Source: Azorinus chamasolen | Lineage: Eukaryota > Mollusca > Bivalvia > Cardiida > Solecurtidae | DNA: 64,000 nucleotides | Reading direction: 5' to 3' | Assembly: GCA_963576725.1 (NCBI GenBank) | Contig: OY755243.1 | Span: 81,455,945 to 81,519,944, forward strand | In this document: positions 43,287 to 54,477 of the stretch, piece after piece | Layout: every line of letters starts with the position of its first letter | Numbering within the stretch: position 1 is the stretch's first letter | The notes under the pieces: generated by a model | What the model was told of the DNA's origin: nothing | Databases searched by the model: none | Seen by the model: the letters and a program-made list of their open reading frames with translations, nothing else | Translations under genes and position numbers: made by a program

Positions 43287-43606
43287 GTTACTCTGCCTCT
43301 CATCTGGATCCACTCTGTTAACCCTTTACTCCAGAAATACGCATTTCTACGCCTTTGCAAACAGAGTAGTCCCAGATCAGACGGCTCCTATAGGAGCCAT
43401 CCATCTTATCAGGGTCTGTTCTGTTTGCTTATGATATAACAGAGATATAATTTACAGCTTCTGCCATGGGCAAACATGTTTGTGTCCATGTGCTATTATA
43501 ACAATTAATCTTAGTAATATTCATGACATCATTATTTCTTATGAAAATTCATGGCGGAAAGGGGTAAGGTTATCATGAGTTTGCCGCTGGTGTGCAGAGA
43601 GTTCTA
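43287..43606. mobile_element. Family F MITE carrying an A insertion
   Basis: CTCTCATCTGGATCCACTC at the left; GGTTATCATGAGTTTGCCGC and GTGTGCAGAGAGTT at the right of the A element. Confidence 0.65.
43318..43567. mobile_element. Family A MITE nested in F
   Basis: TTAACCCTTTACTCCAG to CATGGCGGAAAGGGGTAA; core GGCTCCTATAGGAGCC. Confidence 0.8.
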
Positions 43607-44044
43607 GATATCCATGTAAATAATTTATCTTTAATTACCTGTTTTTGATTAAATGGTTTCTTTTTTCTTTCATATCACATACAACATTTCACACTCATAT
43701 TTCTTTTCCAAGACTACATGGTACGACTGGAGCCTATTTTTAAACCAGGTGTCAATACCATACCGGGCCTCTGGTTTTTTGTATTTTAGCCAGTGGAGCA
43801 AATTGTCTTCAACTTAAATCTTTATCATAGATGGTTTTTCTTCCTTTTTGTTTGAAACTCACATTTGATCAATGTAAGCTTTGATCCAGTATGGTGGCTG
43901 TTTTGGGTTAATCCGGATCTGTTTCGTTTACAAATTTTGTTGCCAATTTACCTGCAGAATTCAGAAGGTTAAAACAGATTACAATCTACTAAATCTTTTG
44001 CAAAATGCTTTATGGAGGAAGTTGATGCCCTTATATCCAGGTGG
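43607..44044. other. No gene recognised
   Basis: AT-rich intergenic sequence. GATCCAGTATGGTGGC and GTTAATCCGGATCTGTTTCG near 43883-43925 may be an old F hairpin. Confidence 0.35.
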
Positions 44045-44162
44045 ACACTTTCTTTCATGAATATTCATATAAGAAATAATGACATCATGAATATTAATTA
44101 GATTAATTATTATAAAACCACATGAACACATGGAAAAAAGAGATTTACAGAGTAAAGGGATT
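44045..44162. mobile_element. Family A MITE, head deleted
   Basis: CTTTCTTTCATGAATATTC to CAGAGTAAAGGGATT. Confidence 0.6.
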
Positions 44163-44289
44163 TTGCTCCGACCATTTTTACCAGAGTAATGGGACTGAAA
44201 TTGTCTTCACTTTATAACATATAGTGAAAAGTGCTTAGAGTAAATAGAAAAGTATTTACAGACACTAAGGGGCATCCATGTCCTATGGA

Positions 44290-44495
44290 CACAATTTGCT
44301 AGCTACCTTTACAAACAGCTTTGGTCCAGATCATTAATCTGAGATCTGAACTGTCACTCGGGTTCAACTTCGAAATTCTGCAAACAAAAAAATCAGAAAA
44401 TTAATAGATTTGAAAATGTTGCAGACGACATTTGAGCAGCAGACAACAATTAAGCAGACAACAAAATAACTTAACCTGCAAGGAGTTCATTTTCT
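44290..44495. mobile_element. Family F MITE
   Basis: TACAAACAGCTTTGGTCCAG and GAGATCTGAACTGTC, then GCAGACGACATTTGAGCAGC; ends CCTGCAAGGAGTT. Confidence 0.55.
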
Positions 44496-44737
44496 AGCAC
44501 TGAATGGGGTAGATGCTGCTTTAGAATGCACAAACATACTGCAGGCAGATTCCATTTTCATTGTCTAACCCTTCTGGTACCATTGGCCAACTGAACGATA
44601 CTCCATAGAATAACCTTAGAGAGGTGATTGTAATGAGTAGTAACAAGATGGGGCTTGGTGAAGATACAAAACATTAATCACAGTGTAACTCTGAATAATT
44701 TGCCCATGTTTATCACTCAACATATTGGATCAATTCA

Positions 44738-44977
44738 TTAACCTGTTACTCCATTAACACACCTTTGCAAACAGAGAAGACCTAGATCAGACAGCTCCTG
44801 TAGGATCAGGGTCTGCTCTGTTTGCTTATGATATACATGTAGATCTGATTCTACAGTTTCTGCCATGGCCAAACATTTCTGTTTCTATTTGATATTATAA
44901 CATTAATTAACATTAATTTAGTTAATATTCATGATGTCATTATTTCTTACATGAATATTCATGGAGTAAAGGGTTAA
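44738..44977. mobile_element. Family A MITE
   Basis: TTAACCTGTTACTCC to CATGGAGTAAAGGGTTAA; one hairpin arm shortened (GCTCCTGTAGGATCAGG). Confidence 0.75.
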
Positions 44978-45143
44978 ATGAAACAGAAAAGCTGGAACAA
45001 GGTGCCATAAGGGTTATGACCCTGATCATTCTCTTATATAAATGTACATGGGAACAGCGAGATATGTAGATAGGAAATGAGTTGTATTTTTGTTAGATAT
45101 GCTTTTGAGAATATTTTCTACACAAAACCAACCTGAAGACATG

Positions 45144-45381
45144 CTTAACCCTTTACCTGAGAGATGCCTTTTGCAAAACAGAGTAGACCCAGGTCATATG
45201 GCTCCTGTAGGAAGCATCTGATCAGGATCTGCTGTTTGCTTATTGAATTATAAAGATCTGATTTTACAGTTTGTGCCATTGCCAAAAATTCCTATGCTAA
45301 TGTGCAATCATAAAAATTCATCTAATAAATATTCATGAAGTCATTATTTCTGTCATAAAAGCTCATCAGGTAAATGGTTAA
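45144..45381. mobile_element. Family A MITE
   Basis: TTAACCCTTTACCTGAGAG to CAGGTAAATGGTTAA; core GGCTCCTGTAGGAAGC. Confidence 0.75.
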
Positions 45382-45499
45382 AAAATGCATAACATGTTAC
45401 CCTGTATGAAAAAGGCATTCAGACAAACCATAATTAGTAATAGAGATGTGGCCAGATGTGTGCTCCAAGATGATAGAGAGAAACTCAGTATACCCTATA

Positions 45500-45586
45500 C
45501 TATCCTAAGTATTCAGACACTGTGCAGACCTAAAGGAAACAACTCCAGATGGAGCTGTCTGATCAGAGTCTACACAATTTTGCAAC
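45500..45586. mobile_element. Family E fragment
   Basis: AAGTATTCAGACACTGTGC, ACAACTCCAGATGGAGC and GAGTCTACACAATTTTGC. Confidence 0.5.
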
Positions 45587-45720
45587 TACAGTAACACCTC
45601 TCTATAACGACCACTAAATTGTGTTAATTAGTATTTAGGGCTCCTACATGAGCAGCCACCTGCCTTTAACACAAACTACTTGATGTAATTTAGTGGTCGT
45701 TATAGAGAGGTTTTACTGTA
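45587..45720. mobile_element. Family D MITE, internally deleted
   Basis: TACAGTAACACCTCTCTATA to its complement at the right. The core is reduced to GGCTCCTACATGAGC. Confidence 0.8.
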
Positions 45721-45807
45721 TATCTATCTCGTTAAAGTTATCTAAATATTGCCTATGTAATTGAACTATTCAGCTTTAAAAACAGATGGAGAATGGTGTT
45801 TGAAGTC

Positions 45808-45990
45808 CAGATAAGATTCGTAAATTAAAACATTTTCAAGAATAACTTCTTTATTTCTCCACCTAACCTTATGTTGTGACCACTCTTTAGAATCATCCCA
45901 AAGAGACGAATCTAAAGAGTGGTCACAACATAGGGTTTGGTGGAGAAATGGAGATTTTAGTACTGGAGTATGCACCTTTAATCTGTAGCT
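45808..45990. mobile_element. Family G MITE
   Basis: TTTATTTCTCCACCTAACC and GGGTTTGGTGGAGAAATGG with arms GACCACTCTTTAGAATC around CCCAAAGAG; ends TAATCTGTAGCTCTGC. Confidence 0.75.
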
Positions 45991-46134
45991 CTGCTTGGGG
46001 TAATTGTAGTTTATCACTTTGGCTTCTTGGAGCATATGTGGGGACAGATTCATGTAGATAGAATGCTGCACTATTAGTCTACTCACAATTTTTATATATC
46101 TGCAAAGTCGTTATTTTATTCAATTATCAAAATT

Positions 46135-46300
46135 AATTGTTCTACTATTTCTTTCTTTTTTTTTTAAGAAAAGAAAAACAAACAAAAAAAATCAGTGTAA
46201 AACAGTTGAATCTGATGAGACACTGAGTTTCTTGTATCATCTTCTGATCTGGTGTCAAATTGCTTTGTGTTTGGTCAGGATCTAAACTGCTTGGATTTTC
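46135..46300. mobile_element. Family F MITE, diverged
   Basis: GTAAAACAGTTGAATCTGATG and AGGATCTAAACTGCTTGG. Confidence 0.5.
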
Positions 46301-46331
46301 CTACTTCAGATAGGCTCCACATGATGCCCGT

Positions 46332-46745
46332 ATTATCTAAAGTATTCAGACAAACTTAGGCAAATAGTGCAGATCCAGATCAAACTGCTCCTGAAGGGGT
46401 CATTTGATCACAGTCTACTCTATTTGCTACTACATGTATATCAATCTAATTCAAAGCTATCAAAAGGGTGACAAATTAATTCTGATTGTGGGAAACGAAT
46501 TTGCTGTCGTTTGCAAATAGTGTAGACCCAGATCAGAGGCCTCCCCTAGAAGCCCTCTGATCAGGGTGTGCCATTTGTCATTTAAAATTCTCTCACAAAT
46601 TATACCCTTTCATACTAAATGAAGTCTGCCTTTAAACTGATGGATTGTCCACTTTGAAAAGCATTGAAAGGGTTATTTATTACACTTGTTACACTTGTTG
46701 AGAGGAGAGATTGGGTGTCCGAATACTTTGGGTAGTCAGGGTACA
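46332..46745. mobile_element. Family E MITE carrying a C insertion
   Basis: TATCTAAAGTATTCAGAC, head CTGCTCCTGAAGGGG; it resumes after C with GAGGAGAGATTGGGTGTCCG and ends GTAGTCAGGGTA. Confidence 0.65.
46482..46672. mobile_element. Family C MITE nested in E
   Basis: GCAAATAGTGTAGACCCAG, GGCCTCCCCTAGAAGCCC and GCATTGAAAGGGTTA. Confidence 0.6.
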
Positions 46746-46926
46746 TGAACTGTTTGTACTTTCATTAAGTGTATTGCCAATTTTATGTGTACCCCACCCC
46801 CTTGTGTATCATAGTTATGAAATTATGTATAATTTTGTCATTAATTTTATCAGCACCATTTATGGTCCGAGGAGGGATGAATGTAGAATGCTCAATTAAC
46901 AATTGAAGAATCTACCATTAAGATTA
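46746..46926. other. No gene recognised
   Basis: Short spacer without arms. Confidence 0.35.
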
Positions 46927-47142
46927 TTTAACTCGCTGCATGCTATGTAGTTTTTGTCTGCAAAGAAACCTGTTGGGTACAATTTTGAAAATTATTTTTT
47001 CTTGTTGCTTTTCAAATATCGAGGGCTTGGTGCACAACTATTCTAACTCTTTCACTTCATGAAGGAGTTAGAATAGTTTTGCACCAAGCCCTCGATATAT
47101 GCTCAGAGTGACAAATTGTTTGGATCCTAATGAGACACCAAT
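46927..47142. mobile_element. Family F MITE split by a foldback
   Basis: TTTAACTCGCTGCATGC at the left; GAGTGACAAATTGTTTGG and ATCCTAATGAGACACC after the foldback. Confidence 0.5.
47016..47098. mobile_element. 83-bp foldback element
   Basis: Arms of about 34 bp, ATATCGAGGGCTTGGTGCA and its complement, continue through AACTATTCTAACTC with one mismatch. The loop is about 15 bp (TTTCACTTCATGAAG). TA-flanked CGAGGG ends recall mariner-type termini. A transcribed hairpin precursor is an alternative. Confidence 0.7.
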
Positions 47143-47479
47143 TTAACCTTTTCCTCCATAGATACGTCTTAACACATGTGCAATCGGAGTACACCAAGAT
47201 CAGATGGCTCCTATAGGACTAGAGTCTACTCTGTTTACTTATCATATATGTTATGGAATCATTATACCCCTACAAACAAAATTTTGGATGGGTATATAGG
47301 AGTTAGCTTGGCGGTAATAATAATAATTATTAATTAGTGATAATTCTAGTTTAGATCAGATTCTACAGTTTTTACCAGAGCTAAAACCTTTCTTGATCAT
47401 ATGCCATTATAGATATTCAGCAAATTAATGTTCATATATATATACATTTCTTACATGAATAGTCATGGAGTAAAGGATT
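47142..47479. mobile_element. Family A MITE with a small insertion
   Basis: TTTAACCTTTTCCTCCATAG, core GGCTCCTATAGGACT; it resumes after 47350 with GATTCTACAGTTTTTACC and ends GGAGTAAAGGATT. Confidence 0.6.
47262..47350 (+). mobile_element. Truncated hairpin-headed element
   Basis: ATACCCCTACAAACAAAATT and GGATGGGTATATAGGAG resemble the start of the outer element at 736. Only about 90 bp is present. Confidence 0.45.
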
Positions 47480-47536
47480 TATCGGATTTCATCCGATTCA
47501 TACTGAATCCATTCTGTGACATCTAGCATTTAAAGA

Positions 47537-47720
47537 TTTAACACTTTACCTGTTAATGTTCACATGAAGAATGATGACATCATGAATTTTAATTAGCGAA
47601 CGTTTTATAATAGAACATGAACACAGGAGTGTTTTACCTTGGAAGAAACTGTAGAATCAGATCTATGTAATTCCATAAGCAAACAGAACAGACCCTGATC
47701 AGAGAGCTCCTACAGTTTCT
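47537..47720. mobile_element. Family A MITE, truncated in its head
   Basis: TTAACACTTTACCTGTTAATG to GAGAGCTCCTACAG. Confidence 0.6.
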
Positions 47721-48084
47721 AAATCTTTATTGTATGCTTATTTTCCTCAAAAAGAGTCAAAGTTAAACAGTGTATGCCCAAACTGAAGTCAGCAAAAGCA
47801 ATTTCCATCTAAATGTTTATTTATGAAGTATGTTTTACGCTACTACTGTAGACCATTGGGTTTTGGCATAATGGTCCACGAAGAAACCTTTTTCAGTTTC
47901 AACTGTGGCCCATATATTGGCACACTTGAGTCATGCCTATGAAAAGATCACATCCATGTTTCGCAAAGAGCACTGCTGCTTTGTACATTAGATGTCTATA
48001 GGGTCAGCTGTTGAGTATAAGGTGCTACATCTCTGACACAGTGGCTGGTCTTGATCTAGATTGTTTGCTGGTCTTGATCTATAT
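47721..48084. other. No gene recognised
   Basis: GGTCTTGATCTAGATTG and GGTCTTGATCTATATTG near 48048-48085 are a small duplication. Confidence 0.4.
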
Positions 48085-48457
48085 TGTATACCCTAGTTAC
48101 CCCGAGTATATTCGGACAGACATACTTGTGCAGTTTTAACCCTTGCCCTGTTCTATGTTTATTACAAATCTCAATACCTACTGAATATTCATGGAGAAAA
48201 TGAAATATAGAAAGGTAGAGCAGCCATTTTAGAAACTAAAGAAGCAATTCTATCAAATTCCATCAGCAAACTGAGCAGACCTTGATCAGACAGCTCCTAT
48301 AGGAGCCTTCTGATCTGGGTCTACTCTGTTTGCAAATGTGTGAAAAGGCGTTTATATGAGGGAAAGGGTTAAAGTTATCAAAATAGTATCAAATGGAATT
48401 ATTCAGCTCTACAAACTGGCGGAGAGGAGAAATTTGGTGTTTAAATACTTAAGAGTA
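48085..48457. mobile_element. Family E MITE carrying an A2 insertion
   Basis: TACCCTAGTTACCCCGAGTA and TTCGGACAGACATACTTG at the left; AGTTATCAAAATAGTATC to TTTAAATACTTAAGAGTA at the right. Confidence 0.75.
48136..48372. mobile_element. Family A2 MITE nested in E
   Basis: TTAACCCTTGCCCTGTTC to GAGGGAAAGGGTTAA with a TTAA duplication; core AGCTCCTATAGGAGCC. Confidence 0.85.
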
Positions 48458-48977
48458 ATAGTTGGGCATCCAACTGAGGAAAATGTGTCGAGCCATGGCA
48501 TTAAATAGTAGAATTTGGCATGCACTGGATATGTAATGTTTGATGTCTGAGTAATTAGAAACTGCCCCATGCCACCTGAAAATTTGCCCTTGTTTCTCTT
48601 AATTAGGTCAAAGGTCAACTAAGTGCATATTTTATATACGTTATTTGAGAAATCATTGTATCTTTATCAATTTTAGGCGTAAAATAACAAACATGGTACC
48701 AAAATCAAGGTTAAACATTGGCCTTTAATTTGCACTTACTTTGTGTAAAATATATTATTTGAATATTCATGAATATTAATGAGAACATATTTTTTTTTTA
48801 AAAAATCATTAAAATCAACATATAACGATGATACATGATGTCATGTCTTTGTCATTATTGCTATTTAACAAATATAAATTACGTTGAAATAAAGGTTAGA
48901 CAGACTGCTACTGAAAATAAAATGTATGCAGTCATACCAGCTATATATTATGCACACATACGTCTTAAAGTAAAGTG

Positions 48978-49255
48978 GGTGGGGTAAATGAACACCTAAA
49001 CAAAACTTTCAGTTCTGTTTAAAGTAACTAATTAATTCACTATATTTTTATGGATATTTTCTTGGTTGGTACAATTAACACCATCGTAAACAAATGTTAG
49101 TGTGTTTTAAGCTACTTTGAAGCATTTACAGCGAATAGATTTGCATAGGGTAAATGAACACCTAAACAAAACTTTCAGTTCTGTTTAAAGTAACTAATCA
49201 ATTCACTATATATTTATTGATATTTTCTTGGTTGGTACAATTAACACCATCGCAA
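48978..49255. repeat. Two direct copies, 168-bp spacing
   Basis: GGGTAAATGAACACCTAAAC starts two roughly 108-bp copies (about 48980 and 49148). Both end GGTACAATTAACACCATCG and differ at only a few bases. Confidence 0.85.
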
Positions 49256-49734
49256 TCCAGTTATTGCATGAAACCCTGGCATGTTCCGGCAGACATCTTG
49301 AGATAACTTGCGGAAAATACAATTTTGTTTTTCCCAGCCATCATTCAGACTTCAGTGCCTAAAGGTCCAAGATGGTATAGATGTATTAGTACAAGCAGTA
49401 CATCAAACTCTTGTCATTTGACAACTGTCCAGCCTTGGCCCCTTTCTGGCGGTATCCAAACCATGTATCCACCTTGTCATGAGTTGATGACAGATGGGAC
49501 AATTCATGTCTACACTTGTCTTGAATAACGATATTCAAATGTATCTGTTGAATACTGCAATACTGGTATACAACATCAACTCTGTGTTTGTGTCTTCTGC
49601 TTCTTATTTTGTCATGCTTGGCCGCTTTAAAGCAGGCATACTCGCACGAATGTCCAACGTGTAATTTGAAAAAAACCAGGTTAAAACATTGCAAACAGAA
49701 GAAGAGTACATGACAGCTAAAATCTTAACCTGGA

Positions 49735-52310
49735 AAGTTGGGAGCTATCACTTGATGTTATGGTAGCTTGTTCCAGATGATGTTGACAGCAGAGTGGGAG
49801 AACTCAGGGCTTTTTTTCGGTCGATTTTATAGCCGTTTTAAGGCTATATTCCCAATGGCAAAAAGTATGTTTTTTTCCCAATTTGAAGGAAAAAATTCGC
49901 AATCAAAAGACTAAAATGTAATAAAGAGGCAAAAAGTATTCATGTCATCCAATTGCCCATTTTTGAGGCCCACGAGGTATTTGTGCATTCTTTGAGTGGA
50001 ACAGAACATCATTTAATGGTGTAAAATCCTAAAAGATTTGTTGCAAAACTTATTTTGATATATTCTATTTTCCCAATTTTGTTAAAACGATGCAAAAAAA
50101 TGCCCAATGCTAGGGGTACGGGTCATGTTCCCAAAATGGTCAGAAAAAGCCCTGGAACTATTCCCTCAGGAAATTGGTCCTGCAAAACCTTGCAACGAAT
50201 CTTAAGGAATGGCCTCTTGTAGGTGCACCGTAAGGGCGTCAGAAGGTGGGGCGTCAGCTGCAACAAAATCATTTACAAACTATAGAACATCACGGCCTTT
50301 ACTTGTTTCTGCCTCTGTTTGAGAAAATCGTGTTGAGCATGGCACCAACGCTGAGCACTTGTTTTGCAATATTCCAAAATTACAAAATTTTAATATGGTA
50401 GCTCTACGTTGGACCATCTCCACACGCTTTGCCATGGTCTTGGTGTGTGGATCCAAAATAAAAGATGTGTACTCAGCCTGCAGATTGATCAAGGGTTTCT
50501 AACATGCTTCCTTGGTTGATTTTGGGAGGATCCAAGGTTCCTGCTTAGAACGGATGTGTATCAATTTGCCTCCTTTATGACCATATGGACTAGGGATTTT
50601 CAAGACAATTTAAAAGACTAGTGTCCCAAGTTATTTTACCTTCTTTGTTGTCTTCCGTTTCATGCTATGGACAGTATAACTGGTCTCTATGTGTGTCTTG
50701 TTGGTGATAAGCAGGACCTAGCACTTTTCTGCATTGAACCCAGTCTCTTCCCTTTTCTACAGACTGCCGATGTCATTCTGGAAGATGTCTGCATCTTCTA
50801 TTGACTCGGCACAAAAGTGAGGCGTCAGCAAAGAGTCGACATGAAGAGTGTGGTCTGTTAGGTCATCATTGCATGCGAGGGAAAGTAAAGGACTGAGAAC
50901 AGCACATTGATGAACACCGGATGCTATCGGTACTGACTCAGAGGAAACACCTTCCAGCATGACTTGTTGGCTGTTGGATACAATCAAGCATTTTGCAATA
51001 CCCATCATATTGTTGGAGCTTAAGCAGAAGGTGTCTTTAAGACACTTGGTCAAACGTTTGCATCAATCTGATAGGACTGGTACAGACCTGACACAAGGTC
51101 ATTGACCATGTTGATTAGTTGTGTCTCACAGAAGTGCTGCTTCCTGAGTCAATGCTGGCATGGGTTGATGATGTAATGGTAAAACCAGGTTACTGTGTAT
51201 GATGTATTCCAGAATCTTACATATGACAGAATTTAGGGACACAGGCCAATAGTTTGAATGGGGTTAGTCTTGACCATTGTCTTGTATATAGGATTTACAC
51301 GAAATCTTCCAATCACTGGGGACTTTATCCTGGTTGTAAGGCCTGGAAGATCAGAACAAGAGCAGGAACCAGTGAATTTGCCGTCTCTTTCAAGAACCTT
51401 GATAAGATGGTGTCTGGACAGGTAGCTTTGTGGAGATTAAGGGCATTAAAAAGCTTGCAGATACCATTTATCGTGACCTGATTAGGAAGGGCATTCGAAT
51501 AAGGATACTCTCAAACGACACACATGAGAGATAGGTCCTCATGTGTAAAGACAGATAACTACTGGTTCAGTATTTTAACTTTGATTTGTGTATCAACATT
51601 GTCAATGCCATCATTCTTCAGTGGTGCTATTCCCGAGCTGTCACATTCCTTGCCTTGCTCCTAACAAAAGTGTAAAGCTTCTTACAGCTGGTATCCTGTC
51701 ACTAAGTCAATCACATACCAATCATGAGCTTGAGCTTGCGCTTCTTTGCAAGTTTTCTGTAGCCCCTTGTATATGCGCCAGTCCTTCTGTACCTTGGTCC
51801 TCAGCACTTTTGTACGCACATTTCTTCTTTCGTGAGAAATGGCGGGTGATTGAGTTGCACCATGGCTGGCTGAACCTGATGGATGTCAACTTAGAAGGGA
51901 CCACATAATATTTCACAGAGTAAAGATACGTAAAGGGACTGATTTTCCAAGTGTGCTGCAAACTCAGCCATTTTGATGGCCATAGAACATTTGTTAACCT
52001 CTTTCGACGGGTGGACAAGATATAGGGTATGCTTCGTTCGTCAAGAAAAGATATGTTTGTCAGTACTATGACATACTCACTTATTCCAGGTATTGAGGTA
52101 TATCTGATAATTAGTGACTGTTTGTGGCAATAACATATAGATTGTTGTCATCACGGATATGGAAGGTTACTCATAGCCAGCGGCACTGAATATGCCTATG
52201 AGTTCATTGTTGAGTTAGAGTTGGTACCTATGGCCAGTAAAATGGCCAATCAATATCCGGGGTATTCATGTCCCCACAAATGTAGAAAGGGTTTTGTCAT
52301 GGGTACTGCT
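49735..52310 (-). mobile_element. Fossil non-LTR retrotransposon (LINE), 5'-truncated
   Basis: Read on the minus strand with many stops and frameshifts. Near 52261-52290 is a degenerate endonuclease end (FYICGDMN), followed by SIPGIS-like and QPWCNS-like segments (51780-52080). Reverse-transcriptase traces follow: VPSDWK near 51310; VPIASGVHQCAVLSPLL at 50860-50945, for the usual GVPQGxxLxPLLF. The FADD box is changed to LFADA at 50821-50835, losing the second catalytic Asp. Downstream is a DPHTKT..KRVEMVQRRA segment (50405-50450), then SAVNIIWNKLP near 49760-49795. It resembles chordate and molluscan endonuclease-reverse transcriptase LINEs of the CR1/Jockey type; the exact clade is uncertain. 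Confidence 0.75.
49805..50154. mobile_element. 350-bp TIR element inserted in the LINE
   Basis: CAGGGCTTTTT at 49805 and AAAAAGCCCTG ending at 50154 are inverted, flanked by GAACT at 49800-49804 and 50155-50159. Removing the element with one GAACT rejoins the LINE reading in the same frame (FLRE then FSHSAVN, with one stop at the join). CAG ends suggest a hAT-like element, but the 5-bp duplication is short for that group. Confidence 0.8.
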
Positions 52311-52779
52311 GATGTAGGTAAAATATTTCAATTCATTATATAAAAACATCGCCATACTCACCAGGAGCTATGGTGTTTCAATCGCTAATGATACAGACAG
52401 CTAATATATGACATAGTGTACAATAAAACATACCAATATTACACTGAGATTATTGCAATAAGAGACTAATCTTCTGGCGTTTCATTATCATCTCTAAATG
52501 ATACATCTGCGTGAAGAGGTACTATAATTTGCACAGATTTGCATCAAAGTTATATACATAAAGTATGATAATGTACAGTACATGTATTTAAAACGATATT
52601 TTCCAAACTTGCAATCATCACAGGTCACTCAAAACTTCCTGAAATGCGCCATAAATATTTCTATACTTACTGTGGAGACATTGCTAAGAAATTAAATGCA
52701 AAAAAATATTGAAATTGTCAAAATTACGGCTTTGTTATACTATTATAGAGATTTTATTACATTTTTGCACTCATTTGAC
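52311..52779. other. No gene recognised
   Basis: AT-rich interior of the long-TIR unit. Confidence 0.4.
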
Positions 52780-52949
52780 CTTTGACCTAGTTTCTGACCT
52801 TCAAAGAAGGTTTTGGCAGTGGCATGGGCCAAAATCATAAATGATTAGTATCTGGCAACACAATTATGGTATTCAAACATTTCTACTAAAAAATGCCATG
52901 GACCTCGAAAAATAAGCGACTTTTTACACCTCGGATGCCCAACTATAAT

Positions 52950-53374
52950 ATGGTTACCCAAATCCTAAGGATTTCTATTCTCATTGTACGACTCAACCAG
53001 TTCTGTCATCAGTCATGCCTTGTAAATATGATTGTTGTTAGCCATTTTTATGTGAATCACCAAAGATTATTAACTATCGCTGCAAACCGAACTATGCTCA
53101 CGTTTACATACTGTAAATAAGGAGACTATTTCACCACTATGCCATAAGGAAATATGCACTGAAGGCATAGCTCTAGAAAGAGGTGTACAGTATTCTTCCT
53201 AATAAATGCCCCCAATGGGGGTGGGGGATGAATAATAAAAAAAAAAAAAACCACTATGTATATGATAACCATTAAATAGAGAAATGTAGGATTTTCAATA
53301 AATAGCTTGGAGCACACTGAAGGCACTAATTAGAGATAATATGGTATTTAGAAAATCAAGGTAAAACATTTCTC
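52950..53374. other. No gene recognised
   Basis: Contains an A tract (53238-53250) next to CCCCAATGGGGGTGGGGG. Confidence 0.4.
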
Positions 53375-53497
53375 TGCCAATCCTGATCTTGTTGGTACTT
53401 ATTAGAATTGTTTCTGTGAGGCACTTTAATGAGTACCAACAAGCCCAACCCTGTTTTGCTGCTACTCATTAGGATTGCTTTTGTGAGGCATTTCTAT
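53375..53497. repeat. Short palindrome with duplicated arm
   Basis: CTTGTTGGTACTTATTAG and TAATGAGTACCAACAAG form arms. A second ACTCATTAGGATTGCTTTTG follows at 53464. Confidence 0.6.
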
Positions 53498-53746
53498 TAA
53501 CCCTTCACTTGCTACTAACGTCAATATAGCTACCTGTAAATAGTGAAGACCCAGATGAGACAGCTCCTGCAGGAGCGGTCTCATCAGGGTCTGCACTATT
53601 TACAAGTTGATTGTGCAACCAGTGCACTCCACAGCAGGGATTGCACAGCAAACTACTTGTACACAGTGAAGATATATGTAATTATACAACAGGGCATGGG
53701 TAAAGAAGGAGAAATGTATTTTAAAATTCAGCAAGCAAAGGGTTAA
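53497..53746. mobile_element. Family H MITE, complete, inverted relative to 9650
   Basis: TTAACCCTTCACTTGC to CAAGCAAAGGGTTAA, 250 bp, about 90% identical by eye to the complement of 9650-9899. Confidence 0.85.
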
Positions 53747-54009
53747 GTACATGTAGTAGCAAAATAGGGTTTGGCAGAAAAAATATAAAAAATATGTAAC
53801 TTTTAGATTTCCTAAATACACTCTTATCAAGCTTTTAAAATGAATTGGAAAGCATTGTATTTGGAGAATTGAAGCAAGTTTAGTAGATTACATTCAAATA
53901 GTGTTACAAGAGTTCTGTTGTAGATGATTTCATGCCATTGTTATATTGCCTAAGCTCACCATAACTATGCTCATACAAGTACCTTTCATAATGCAACACT
54001 GGGGTCTCA

Positions 54010-54193
54010 TTGACACTTTACTCCATGAATGTACATGTAAGAAATAATGACATCACGAATATTAATTAGATATAGTTTAATAATGGCACATGCATAACAG
54101 AACAGACCCTGATCAGACGACTCCTATATGAGCCATCTGATCTGGGTCTACTGTTTGAAAAAGTCATAGGCATATTTATGGAGTACAGGCTTA
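54010..54193. mobile_element. Family A MITE
   Basis: ACACTTTACTCCATGAATG to GGAGTACAGGCTTAAC; core ACTCCTATATGAGCC. Confidence 0.7.
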
Positions 54194-54273
54194 ACACTTT
54201 ATCTGATGAATATTCATGACCCATTGTGAATATCATTAACACACAGTGCTATGACAAATAGTGTCAAACCAGC

Positions 54274-54428
54274 CCTGGGTTCAGTTAACAGTAATGTTAA
54301 TAGTTTTATGCAACTGTTTGCAAATTTTAGATTAGCAGTACATGTAATTGCACCATTTCGATCTTAAAATTTGCAAACAGTTTCATAAAAACATAACATT
54401 ACTTTTGACTGAATGTACCCAAGACCTA
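54274..54428. mobile_element. Palindromic element outside families A-H
   Basis: Arms of about 60 bp: TGGGTTCAGTTAACAGTAATG and its imperfect partner, continuing with ATGCAACTGTTTGCAAATTTTA. It sits within family A-like flanks (54194-54240 and 54440-54480). Confidence 0.65.
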
Positions 54429-54477
54429 AGATATTCTATAAACCCCAGATGTATGATCTGATCTGTGTCTACTCTAA

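Larger units (their letters stand above)
48458..52949. mobile_element. 4.5-kb unit with long inverted termini
   Basis: ATAGTTGGGCATCC at 48458 and GGATGCCCAACTAT ending near 52947 begin imperfect inverted arms of about 165 bp. Both contain GCCATGGCATT or its complement. Both contain a GTCAAAGGTCAA block at matching distance from the ends (48610 and 52780). Between them lie a direct repeat and the LINE fossil. No transposase is recognised. Confidence 0.55.
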
